From contig NC_092191.1 in the NCBI RefSeq assembly GCF_043641665.1, positions 2,366,001-2,430,000 of the forward strand: DNA of 64,000 nucleotides, in the 5' to 3' direction. Of the stretch, positions 12,001-22,724 are shown piece by piece. Origin of the DNA: Enoplosus armatus (lineage: Eukaryota > Chordata > Actinopteri > Centrarchiformes > Enoplosidae). Both the position numbers and the translations under genes were made by a program. Position 1 is the stretch's first letter. Each line of letters opens with the position of its first letter. A model generated the notes under the pieces. That model was not told the origin of the DNA, did not search any database, and saw only the letters and a list, made by a program, of their open reading frames with translations.

Positions 12001-15000
12001 TTTCAGAGGCTTCCTTAGAGCTTACTGATATTTTAGATATTCCTTGCTGAGCAGCTGTGATGTTTAATTAGTTGAACATTTTCTGTCTTGTGAGGGCTGT
12101 CAGGGCTGATGTACAAAAGTGCAATCACTGTCCTCTCCTCACCCGGGCTCCGTGGTTTTCTATAGAGTAACTGATAAAACTTCATCTCAGTAGTAGCACT
12201 AATAACCACGGTCACTCTTGTGATGCTAAAAGCACTTAGAAAAGGACAAGAAGAGAATCACACTGTTAACAATTCAACACAATGCAGAACTCTGCAGGAC
12301 CATTAGATAGAAGGTGTTATTTCCAAAGAGCAGGACTGAATCATACTGTGAGAAGTGCTGAATAGACCAGTAAGCCCAGTTTCCATCTGTGTGTCTCTCT
12401 CTGTTTCCTGCTGGCTTGAGTCCAACTCCAGAAGTGTAAATAACAGAGCATTAAGACCATTTGGCTTAATTAAGGCTTTGATCTGCAGTGTATTTCATTC
12501 AGTCAACAAGTGGGGGGGGGGGGAGGCTAATGTGATTGATGCAGGGAGGTTAGTAAAGGAAAATGAATGAGAAACGGTGAGTCAAGCATTTATACTGAAT
12601 GCTTATCTTACCAGCAAATAAATACAGTTTGGTTTTAGTGGAATCATACGTCATGTTAACTGGAAAACCGCTAACATTTATATTTAAACTAAGCATATGT
12701 ACAATATTTAAGAGGAAACATATACATACAGTGCAGTAGTACTGTAATGAATTAATGAGTAAAAACTGACAGAATACAGAAATAGAATAGAGATGTTAAG
12801 ATGTTAGATTTACAGTGAAAGTGTGAAAATTAAATTGTTAACATTTCTGAGTTTCAGCATGCAGGGAACTTTTATTCAGGTTCCCCTGTTCCCAATTTAA
12901 ACTGTGAAATGAACTGTATCTATACACATCAGATAGAGCTGCCTCATTATGTTTTTCCTCTTTAATTGTGACAATTACTGGGGCACAATGTTCATTTTAT
13001 AGTCTACACTTCTCTGATGAGAGATCCCTTGTTCCTGTTTTTCTTTTTGCCAGGTTTTATTTTGAGTTTTCTTCTCTTACGAGCAAATTATACTGTGAGT
13101 GTCTGCAGCCGTGAGGGTATGGAAGGCATACCTTTGTGGGATTTATCAGGGCCTTTATGGTCCAAGGCCCATACGGGTTGTTTTATGCCTTGTGCTGTGA
13201 TTGGTGATTTTGTTGAATTCTGTTTTGCAGAGTATTACCATGTAAATGATTGCTGATTAGTAGTATCAGTATTGGGAAGCCAATGTGAGAAGTCCTGTGA
13301 GATCAAGTGTCTTAGTAATGTTCACTACAAGTCTCAAAAACAACTTCAGTGTTTCTTGACATAATTACTGACAAAGTCTGTGAAGCTCTACTGGTGGGAT
13401 GAACATCATCCTTCTAAAAGATATCCCCTCGTTTGACGTTATGGTGGTGGAGAGCGCTGTCTAGGGCCAAAATCTCCAACAGTGTTTAACTGGGTTGAGA
13501 TCTATTGACTGTGAAGGCCATAGCATAGCATAGCATGATTCACATCATTGTCATACTCATCAAAGCATTCATTAATGCCTCATGCCCTACAGTATATGAA
13601 AGCATCTGCATTGGTTATGTATGTCCACTAACTTATTCCGATTTTCCTTAACTTGTCACCCATCGGTATCTGTGAAAAAAGATCATCTTTTTTTCTGATG
13701 GTGTTATAAGAATTTGGTCAATCACCAATTCTGTCTCAAAGCAGAAGCTGCACCTTTGACGGTGAGAGGGAGAATAAATGTCTTCAAACACAAAAGCTGA
13801 TTTGTAAATTTAGAAATGTAGCTGGATAAAATGTAAAACGGTTACAAAACACTAAGAACTAAACCTGTATGGGTGATCACTCACAGTGCTCATCTCCTTA
13901 GATTCAGGCATCATAGGCAACATAGAACAACGGACACAAATAGGAAACAACAGCGAGCCCTTGTGAAGACATCTCAGACGAGTGTCTGCTCGACACAATA
14001 GAATATGAATTCGTAGAATATGAATTAAGGACCTCCTCTACTGAAACATGACTGGTAGGAGAGCGCTGGTCCACCATGTTTCTCCACAAAGACACTTCCT
14101 TTATTTGATTAAAGACTGGAGATCAATAGTGTTCCAGGAAGGAAGGCTCATTGTTATTGCTGATGCCACTACTTTGGATAATGTCTTCCCTACGATACTA
14201 GGGATGTGATTAACAAATCCCCAAACCTCTGGATGATGATGTTTACACGTTCAGTTTTTAAATCAAATTTTGAACTCCTTTCAAATCACATTTGTTCCAG
14301 TATTTAATTAAAGGTGCCTGTTATTAGGACAAGGCACAAAATGTGCACATGCCGTAATCTTCGCCTTCACTTTCATCCGTTTGTTTTGCTCATCCTCACT
14401 TTTTTCTTCTGTCCTTTACTCCCTCTTCATGCTCGACGCTTTCCTTTTTCTGAGTCCCCCTCCTTCTCCCAGCATTGCATTAAATCATGCATGTGGGTAG
14501 CATGTCCTGTTCATCCATCAGCCTCATTAAACATACTAGGTCCTTCATTACCCCCCGGCTTATTAGCCTCAGGAAGTGCTGAGGATGTGGCTTTGGAAGA
14601 GAGAGGCCTCCTCTCAGTCATTCTTATGATCATCCATTCTGAACTGAAACCATCAATCCTGTCTTCAGCCACTGCAGCGTCTCTTTAAAACGCATATTTA
14701 ACTCTCCGCTTATTGATTGTTGGAAATTGAATGCATGTCAATTTGAGTGAGTGCTACAGTCATTTAAAAAGTGTTCAGTGTGCAAAACAGGGTGGCTGCT
14801 GGTGTAGATTGTTCCCTGTCGCACAATAGGAAGATACCTGAAATATTCAGTCAGTGTGCCTGGGATTGATGATTTAGGAGTTGTATGTATTTTCTGATGT
14901 GTAGGATTTTCTTCATTGATATATTACTGCTACATTATTTGTGAAGGCTCATTTGAAGATGTCATTACACTGCGGAAATCTAATATTAAACTGCAGAATC

Positions 15001-17316
15001 CACCGATATCCAAGATGCCATCCAGAGTGACTTGTTGTTGGAAACATGGTTCCACCGTTTGAAAACGAGTACGCTCGCCTTAAAAATCAGATTTGTAAGT
15101 TCCACAGAGAATCGTCAAGTTCAAAACACCGCTGTTGGTTTTCACACGGTGAAAATGCAATTTTAGCTCAGTTGTTTTATTGTTTCATTAACTTCCAATA
15201 AAAGAAAGATAGAGGTAGCTTGTCTCAGATTCATGTGTGGCTCAGTATAGAACCTTCATCACCTGCCGTAACCGTTAAATCACAGCCAAGGCATCAGGTA
15301 CCACGGACCCAAGCCCAACGCTTTCCCCAGAGGCAAACTGAACTGAGTAATACAATTGTATGTATGTTTATGAAATTGTAGTGTGAAATATTTACTTTGC
15401 TACTATAAGAGGAGACTGCTTTTAAAGACAGAAGAAATGGATGTTTTAGTCTATAACAAAGGGACATCAGTCTCTGTGATGTTGCCATGAAGTTCATGTA
15501 TCTGTGTTTTGGAACTCTCCTATCTTCTTTTCTATGCCACTGATATACTCTATATAATGTCCTTGTTTATCAAACAAAGATGAAAGAGAGTTTTGTATTT
15601 AAAATACATTATAATTAGTAGATGATTTCTGAAGGAGAGATTGTTACAGAAGTACAGAAATAAAAACGTTCCCAAGGTATCAGTCAGTGCGTATACAGGT
15701 ATTATATCCTGTCAGGTCACTACATTATTAATTGTGTAAACACCGGTGTTAACCAGATTGCCATGCCATATTAAATTTGATATTAGACTAAGGATAATCA
15801 AAATAACACATCTGGGTTTCTCATCAGTGCATTTATATGAGCTGCAATAATTCAATTGAACCTATTGAGGATGTCTGAATTCTTTTTTGGTCGATGCATC
15901 GCTCTGAAAGCTACCAACCGACCTTTGAGGTTTGCTCCAGTCGGATGATTTCAATGTGAGAGACCTTGATTTATCGCTGTCAGTTCCCTCTATGCTCAGT
16001 AATTTGTCCCTTGTGGATTTCCGTATAGCTTGCAGTAAGCCCCTAGGGACAACATTATCAAATACACAATAACAGGGACACTGATTGCAGCTTGTTGGAG
16101 CAGGACTGCAGCAAACTCAACCAGTCAGTCTAGTGAACATGGTTGATTGTCACTGTGAATGCTGCTCTGTACCCTTCCTTCTTCAGCTGTGCCAGTTTTT
16201 ATTCACTGTGTTGTTGTTAGTCCTCAAACTGTTGGACAGTTACTTTTATCAGGTACAGTAGTTGCCTCAGCCTGGTTTCTTTTGCTGTTTGGATTCAGCA
16301 GTTGCGCCACAAAGGTTACATAATGATGTAAGGAATGGAAAGCAGCAAGTTTCATGCAAAGAAAACATCATGAAGTCCCCGTTTCCTGTTAGCTCGTAGT
16401 AGCTTGTAGCTTACAACAACACTCGTGCATTTTGCCTGCTGTGAAAGTTTGGCTAATGTTAAAACTGTAAAGTCTTAGTTGAACTATTACCCTAATCCAG
16501 AGCATTTCCAGCAATGAAGTTGTTTTTATGCATGTAAACACAGTGAAACTCAGGTATTTCTGTTGCATACTTACTTACTAACACATCTCTCTGAACCTTC
16601 ATCTGAACATGGAAACGCAGACTGGGGAAATCTGTTTGAATAGAAAACAACTATTATCTTAACCTGATCAATTATGAGAGTGTCACTGTCACCATGAATA
16701 CTGATGGTTTTAGTTTCATGTAGTTCATTTGTTTTGTTTATTTTCTCAGTGATAAACAAGTAAACACCAAGTCTAGTGATACAAAGAAAGAGCATCAATA
16801 GGTCTAAACTCACCATGTAGAACTAAAAATGCTAAAGCTTCTCTCAGAAGTTTCTTTTTTCCTTTTCTTCCACAACTCTTCCAGTTACTGACATGGGTTT
16901 CACTTGTTTACCAGGCTGAGGAAAGAGCTGGAGATGTATAAAGAAGGAGAGCTCGAGCTTCTGAGAGAGACGCTCAGCTCGGAAATACAGTTCCTGAAGT
17001 CAGTAAGTTGCTGTGCTATGACGGCGTTTATTCAGGCGAATGAAAACAGTTTTAGATAAGACTCAGTTATTCATATCCTACGAGAATCAGACAGGATTGT
17101 TTGCATGTCAGACCAAATAATATCTTTCAAATACAGCTAAGGTGTCGCACATAAGCCTTCATTTTCAAAATGTTATCATAGGAAGAGGAAGTTCAAAAGT
17201 CTTTCATATCCATCCTCATTCTTTAGTGGGTTCTTTGTAGGCTTTCATTCAGACTTTCTTTTCTGTTTTTCTATTTCCAGAAGCTGGACAGCAGCCAGGG
17301 AAGTGGGCAGCATTAG
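6076..17316 (+). CDS. ccdc172: Coiled-coil domain-containing protein 172, complete eight-exon gene
   Basis: Exons are 6076-6154, 6470-6555, 8284-8400, 9132-9297, 10633-10734, 11677-11779, 16915-17002 and 17281-17316. Every join is GT-AG with matching phases (1,0,0,1,1,2,0). The 777 coding bases give 258 residues and stop TAG at 17314, which is the length I recall for the human protein. It starts MSLDSLFQQILRTEQQ, close to human MSLESLFQHIIFTEHQ, and ends with RKELEMYKEGELELL and SEIQFLKSKL, which also match. The protein is almost entirely charged heptad-like helix, with no signal peptide or membrane segment. The mammalian protein has been reported to bind tektin-2 in sperm flagella, so a role in the axoneme or midpiece is likely. 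Exon 3 has the weak donor CTA|GTGGGT followed at once by an in-frame TGA. No canonical AATAAA lies within 400 bases of the stop; TATAAA near 17451 is a possible variant signal. Confidence 0.93.
6556..8283 (+). other. ccdc172 intron 2
   Basis: A GT-AG intron of about 1.7 kb. It has a short AAT microsatellite at 7184-7202 and is otherwise AT-rich unique-looking sequence. Short ORFs on the minus strand show no recognisable similarity. Confidence 0.8.
7184..7202. repeat. (AAT)n microsatellite
   Basis: Six AAT units within ccdc172 intron 2. Confidence 0.9.
8530..8577. repeat. Perfect 21-bp inverted repeat with 6-base spacer
   Basis: The left arm 8530-8550 and right arm 8557-8577 are exact reverse complements, with spacer TCTGAC. 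Transcribed in the ccdc172 primary transcript it would form a 48-base hairpin with an uninterrupted stem. It begins 130 bases after the exon 3 donor. The stem is shorter than a typical pri-microRNA. Confidence 0.95.
8690..8866 (+). mobile_element. Degenerate hAT-type MITE fragment (teleost family)
   Basis: The stretch begins GGGCCACAACTAACAAT and includes a run of AATTAAT/AATCAATTAATC words, TATAAAATGTCAAAA and CAGAGCCCAAGGTGACG. These match in order a repeat family I know from many teleost genomes, whose ends read GGGCTGCAACTAACGATTA. It is the same family as 57145-57398. The right end is not clear, so the copy is probably truncated. It lies in ccdc172 intron 3. Confidence 0.7.
9298..10632 (+). 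other. ccdc172 intron 4
   Basis: A GT-AG phase 1 intron of about 1.3 kb. I see no gene, RNA or clear repeat in it. It is AT-rich with only incidental short ORFs. Confidence 0.75.
10735..11676 (+). other. ccdc172 intron 5
   Basis: A GT-AG phase 1 intron of 942 bases. Overlapping short ORFs occur on both strands, but none has a recognisable domain or matching splice signals. They are treated as chance. Confidence 0.75.
11780..16914 (+). other. ccdc172 intron 6 (about 5.1 kb)
   Basis: This is the largest intron of the gene, phase 2 (GTG AG|G). It holds a 12-base G run at 12512-12523 and a 13-base direct duplication TAGAATATGAATT around 14000-14025. No exon could be supported: the longest ORF (14314-14688, plus) is serine/proline-rich, low-complexity in style, and lacks any recognised motif. 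Confidence 0.75.
12512..12523. repeat. Poly(G) run of 12
   Basis: Twelve consecutive G on the plus strand within ccdc172 intron 6. Confidence 0.97.
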
Positions 17317-19381
17317 GTTTGGCACAATGACGATACAGGAAGGTTATATTGGTTCACTGATCGTCTCCTCTGTTAAAAAACATAGATGCTGATGAATAGA
17401 TGTGAGGGAAAGAGAAGAAAGAAGACAGGAAGGAACAAACTGAGCAGGATTATAAACTGTGTTCTTTAATATTTACTTTAAAAGCTATATGAAAGGAGCA
17501 AGTCTGTCTTTAAAAATGTTACCGTTGAAGAGCTGACACAAAACACAGATACAATATTAAACTTGTATGAGTGAAACATTTTTGTTTTCTTTTTCCCTCT
17601 TTCATATTCAATCCCAAAATACACTGCAGGTCTGTTTCTACCTTCAACTAGTTGTTTTAATGAGAAATGTTTATTTATACATTTAATGTATTTGCACAAG
17701 ACGAACAACTAAACACCTAAACACCCAGTGAACAGGATAATGTGTTTCATCGCTGGGATTAAAAAAGTGATTTAATACTGCACTCTAGTGTACGAAGAGT
17801 AGCATTGCTGTAATGTGTCAGAACAATCTCATATACTGAATTAGCATTGAACAGCATGTAAACACAATGTAAATTAAATTTGTTTCAGTACTGCATGATA
17901 GTTGAAGGCTGATAACATTTTCATTTCTCTTTCATTTTAATTCAATCATTGACATTACCTTTTATTGTATTACATTTCTTTCAAACACTTATCAATTTTC
18001 ACTGTCCAGAGAAGTTAACACCATTTTTAACTTAAGTATATAGACACCCAAACACCCATATTTGTGTTGGATGAAGTTGAGTTCAGGGCTTCTTCCATGC
18101 CAAACTGGAAAAATATTTCCTTATGCACCTGACAAAGTCATGGGCCTTCAAACCTTTGCCACAAACTTAGAAGCACACTATTGTCAAAAACATCAGCTCA
18201 AATGAAGAGAAACACCCCCAAACCAGGGGCAGGGTGGGCAGGGTTGTCAGGGATGTTTCAGATGCTAAAAAGATGTAGAGTATGTGGAAGTGAAGGTTTC
18301 AGCACATACAGTACTCACTTATTCTGGTGAAATGTGAGTCAGTTACCAGCAAGAAACATAGACAAGAGATATTTATTTTTTGTATGTTGCCACCTAATGG
18401 AAGATGTGTGCCATTACAGTTTACCACTGTTGATCCCTCAGCGCACAGACTGTTATATCCGTAATTGATGATTAGACAGTCTGTCGGCCTACACCAGAGG
18501 GTCATTCTGCGGGTCATTTTCTTCCTGATTAGAATGATTCCTAATAGAATGATGTGGAATGTCAATGGCTACCTAATGAGATCCTGCAATCTCGTTCTGA
18601 CTTTTTAACCTTGACCTCGGTGAGCTACGTCTGGATGTGTTAGCAAAAACTGAGAGCAGACGGAGCAGGAGTCCATTTGGCGGAGTGGTTAACCTCATTT
18701 TAACTGCTGCTCTCGTCCAGACCTTGCCATCAAGCACATAAATAATGAGTGACTAATAATAAAATGAAGACGGAAAGCAGTGAAGATGGTAATCAGACGC
18801 TCGCAGGTGTTTCTGTCCTTTTGTTAATGTAAATGTGATGCGGCTGTTTATCTGCAACATCCCCTTTAATACAAAGTGCTGCTGTTGAGTACCGATGCTG
18901 CCTGTATATACTTCTGTGGCAGGACCATGAGGAATTACCCAGGATAGTGAAAAGGCTGCTTTTTAATGTAGTATTATTTGGAGGTAATATCCAATTTACT
19001 TATAACTCCTTTAATTAAATGTTTTCAGTGAAATCAGTCATTACAGGAGAAATTGAAATCTTGTTTTTTTTGTTTTTTTTTCTTTAAAGGAAACAAGTCA
19101 ATGTCTTACTCAGGAATAGCAAATATTTCTCGTCCACCCAGCAGATTTTTATGTGTGAGGACCTCAGAGAGCAGCTAGCTCATGGCTACATGGCTGTAGC
19201 GTGCAGTGCAAAGTGGGGCTACAGTGGCTGTATCCGCAGATAACAGTCAAAGACAAAGACACTGATGTAAAATGCACTTTTTACCATAACTATCGGCTGA
19301 AAAATCTAAAACTGCTTTATCAACACTTGACTCGGTGTGCACAAATGTGAACACAGGAAACCATTTAGGCTCAGGATCCGT
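17317..19381. other. 3' flank of ccdc172 and convergent intergenic spacer
   Basis: This contains the unknown-length 3' UTR of ccdc172 and the spacer to the convergent secreted-protein gene. No supported coding sequence was found. T-rich runs occur at 19062-19086. Confidence 0.7.
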
Positions 19382-19387
19382 TTTATT
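19382..19387 (-). other. Polyadenylation signal AATAAA for the secreted-protein gene
   Basis: A canonical AATAAA on the minus strand (TTTATT on plus) lies about 113 bases after the TGA at 19502-19500. It fits a short 3' UTR. Confidence 0.55.
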
Positions 19388-19499
19388 CTTGAAACGTGAA
19401 GTCCTTTTAACTTTCACTCAGCCTCATTTCTCCGTGCGACTTAGAGGGACTTCGTGACATGGTCGAACACCTTTTTCCACACTTGTTTGTACCTCTTGG

Positions 19500-21375
19500 T
19501 CATCCACAGACAAGACAGGCAGACTGTGGCTCTCCCTGTATGCCTTGATTCTTCAGCTCAGAGATAAAACCTTCCACGGTGCTGTTCTGCAGTTGGCTGT
19601 TGCTCATGGTTGTTAGGCAGTCCTGATCTTTAGGAAAATACGCCGTCGGTGCTCCTGAAACTTGAATAGATGCTTCTGGAAAGATAGAGTAGGAAGGTTA
19701 AGTTCAAATTCACAACTTAACATCCTACATAAAGTGCCACTGTATAAATATATAATGTGAGTTTCCTTGTACATACTGTTTAATATAACTGCACTGAAGA
19801 AGTCAAAAGTACATATGAAGAGGGCAGGATCTTTGTGAGTTCGTTCCTGCTTTGAACTTGAATCAGCTAAAAGTTATTAGATGCAACTTTAAGTAAGTTA
19901 ATAAAACACAGCCTTACTGTTGCACACAGCCAGCTTGTTTCCTCCTATGTACTGCGTATTCCACTTATGTCTTGTCTGCTCACTGCAGTCATCAAACAAA
20001 CGACTCCTCCTGATAAAACCAAAATCATAACCCTGCGAAAGAAGACTCAAATTATATTACTCATCTTTTTTTCATTGTCGTGCAGAACTACACTGAAAAT
20101 ACTCGTACTTAAATTAATAAAAACACGTCGTATTGTGTTAAATTGTATGTACCACTTACGTAGTTGCACAGAGGTTTGCAGTAGCGCTTGTTGGCAACTG
20201 TGACGCATGCCAAACCTCCATTGTCTGGAACTTCAGCTTCAGGGCACTCCTTTGGCTCAGCGCCGTGACATTCTATAAACCAATGATTATTTAATAAATG
20301 TTAAATATAAAACATTTAACCTGTTAGAAGTCCGGTTTGAGTTTAGATATTGTTTCTTGTTTCTGTTGTCAGCTGCAGCCCTACATTGTACTGACTCTTT
20401 TGTTAAAGACCAGAGAAAATCCATATTGAATTTGATGAAATCTGGAACTGCCTGGAACAGTTCTTTATCCAGTAAATGTCATGTTACTACCTGCAAGAGT
20501 CCATCAGCAGAAATTACACCACAACATTTAATCTTCATCAGTGATGAGAGCAGCTTCAGTAGACAGTGATCCTTCTGTTACAATCAGTGTTAGACTTCAG
20601 GTGCTTTGACCAATGTGATCAGTTTGCTTTACCTCTCTGCACTCTGACTGACACTGACGCTCTGAAAATGATTGCGGTAGTCAGTGTAGTGTACTGTACT
20701 CATAGTTGTGTACAGGATTAGTATAAAATAAAGGTTTCTGGACCACTAAAGTACAGTACGGTCTAATCTGGCTCGTCCTCCTACCTCTCAGCTGGTGCTT
20801 GAGCAGTGTGTCGGTCAGATTCCTCATGGAGAGCAGTAGTGCGGCAGTCTGCTCTGCGCTCCATGGCAGGTTTTCACCACACTCTACCGCCACCTGTTGG
20901 TTAATATCAGACAGTACAGTTGCCTCTGACAATGTGGCATGATGGGGAAAACAGAAAAGACGTCACATGCTGGGTTAATGACACCTTTTTTTCGATGGAC
21001 ACAATGTGAGTTACATTCATGGGCTTGTTACAGCAGCTTTTCTGGTAGGATGAAGATTAATATTTACATGGTATTAATAGTTTACCTTGAGATCAGCTGA
21101 TAGATGCTGAAAGAGCGCAGTTTGCAAGTTGCAATTCTGAAGTGTTTCGTCTTCAGCTGCACAGGACGACAAGACTGAAAGCAAACACACACACACACAC
21201 ACAGATACTGCATGTAATATCCAACTTTTTATCTTTCCATTAATGTTTCTGGCCACATGGAGTACACATGTACTCCGTCTTTCTGAGCCAAATGATCTTC
21301 TCCATTTCAGACAAATAAAACTGTGAGATTACCTGCTAGTGAGCAAAGCCAAATGAGTGTTCCCTTTAATGCCAT
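19500..21375 (-). CDS. Secreted cysteine-rich protein with divergent Sushi/CCP-like core, complete six-exon gene
   Basis: I reconstructed exons 21375-21333, 21174-21086, 20893-20785, 20272-20160, 20032-19918 and 19675-19500. All joins are GT-AG and phases fit (1,0,1,0,1). The sum is 645 bases, 214 residues plus TGA. The ATG has a strong context (GCAGCCATGG). Residues 1 to about 20 (MALKGTLIWLCSLAV...) form a signal peptide. Residues 22-80 are helical and charged, with Cys29 and Cys49. Residues 90-155 resemble one Sushi module: CPEAEVPDNGG, a YCKPLCNYGYDF block, Cys134, Trp142 and Cys155. The tail has Cys176 and ends CLVCG. The mature chain has 12 cysteines, no membrane segment, and sequons NLT (69) and NST (187). 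I believe close relatives exist in other fish as uncharacterised proteins, but I cannot name one securely and assign no function. It converges on ccdc172. Confidence is high for the exon chain and modest for the Sushi relationship. Confidence 0.85.
21184..21204. repeat. (AC)n microsatellite
   Basis: Ten AC units in intron 1 of the secreted-protein gene, 10 bp upstream (in gene sense) of the exon 2 boundary. On the coding strand it reads (GT)n before the acceptor TTTGCTTTCAG. Confidence 0.95.
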
Positions 21376-21433
21376 GGCTGCTGAATTTTAATGTTTCTGA
21401 CCCAGAACTGAAGGCAGAAAGCTGTGACAGGTT

Positions 21434-21447
21434 AATTTATTGAGTCA
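21434..21447 (-). promoter_or_regulatory. TATA-like box adjoining an AP-1 site, upstream of the secreted-protein gene
   Basis: On the minus strand TGACTCA (21447-21441), a perfect AP-1 consensus, runs directly into AATAAATT (21441-21434). This is 59-66 bases before the ATG at 21375. The spacing would put transcription start about 30 bases upstream of the ATG. It is sequence resemblance only. Confidence 0.4.
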
Positions 21448-21777
21448 GTCTGTGGGGCCAAAGTCACTGTAGGTCCAACATTTCACAACCTCCACTTCTG
21501 TCCTGTGATGTAACCTGAACTTTGGCTCTGCAGAGGTGGATGTCACCAGGTTTTGTGTACAACTACACACAAATGACAATATTTCCAGATGTAGTTGTTG
21601 TTGTTCTGGTTTCCTCTAATAATGAATCATAGTTGCACTCGGTATGTCCCTGCTTTGTGCTGATGGGGGAGCTGATAGTACACGCTTACTGATGTAAAGA
21701 GCCTTTGTACTGTTTGTCTTCACACAGGATGCCACTACTTCTTTTGAGCCCTTTATGGAGCCAAATGTCGGAATGAA

Positions 21778-21780
<3 letters not shown>

Positions 21781-21829
<49 letters not shown>
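21781..21829. repeat. (AC)n microsatellite
   Basis: About 24 perfect AC units. The cysteine/valine-rich ORF on the minus strand here is an artefact of it. Confidence 0.98.
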
Positions 21830-21830
<1 letters not shown>

Positions 21831-22713
21831 CCCATCAGACACACTGTGTGACTCAGTGTCAGTCAGTAAGTTGTGCCACAAAGGATGACTGTGTAAATAA
21901 TTCACTGTGGATGTTATTCATTATGGATGTCTGACAATCTGGGAGCAAATGAACTATTGAAGCTTTAAGGAAGAGTGATTGAGCTCATTAACACAGAGAA
22001 TTGCCTTTTTATGTTTGATTTGAGGAACAAAGATTAGTCCTTGAAATGGTCCTCGAGAGCTGTCATTATCTTCCTGCCAACATGTCCTCTCACGCGCTTC
22101 CATTCTTTCGCTTTTTCTGCCTGGAATTCTTCTCCTGTGATCAAAGAAAAAATAGAAAGCAGCGTTTTCTTTAATGTGATAACGATACGTTATCCACACA
22201 TCCGTACCGCGTAGAAAATTCACAGTTGATGAATGATCTGATAATTAAATCCATAACGTTCGGCACGTTGCATTGGTGACGGACAGCAGAGTTAAAGTTG
22301 TGGAAGCTTTCTCTTTATATCAGCGAGTGAAGTGTGAAAGTTTCGGGTTATGCCTCTATACCTCTGACTTTAAATGTGAAAGTACAAGGCCTCACAGGGT
22401 TCTCAGACGTGAGAGTCACTGCAACTATGTCACCACATGGTTTTGTCTTCCCGCTGGAAACACGACTCCCTGCCGTTCCTTGACGTTCTTCGACGTGTTA
22501 GCTCGCTCTGTGAGCGCTCGCTGTACGTTTCTTCACTGCTTTGCTGATCTTACACCGCTCTGGTTAAAGGGGAGCTGTGTGATGTCACTTGACGGTCTCA
22601 GTATAGAAATGCACACACTCACGAGTCACATGCATACGTTCACACAGTGGGCCAGTCTACCTTGATACCTGCACACACATTAGACACAGTGCACGTCAAT
22701 ACAGAGCCAGACA

Positions 22714-22724
22714 CCCCCCCCCCC
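22714..22724. repeat. Poly(C) run of 11
   Basis: Eleven consecutive C on the plus strand, flanked by CA-rich sequence. Confidence 0.95.
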
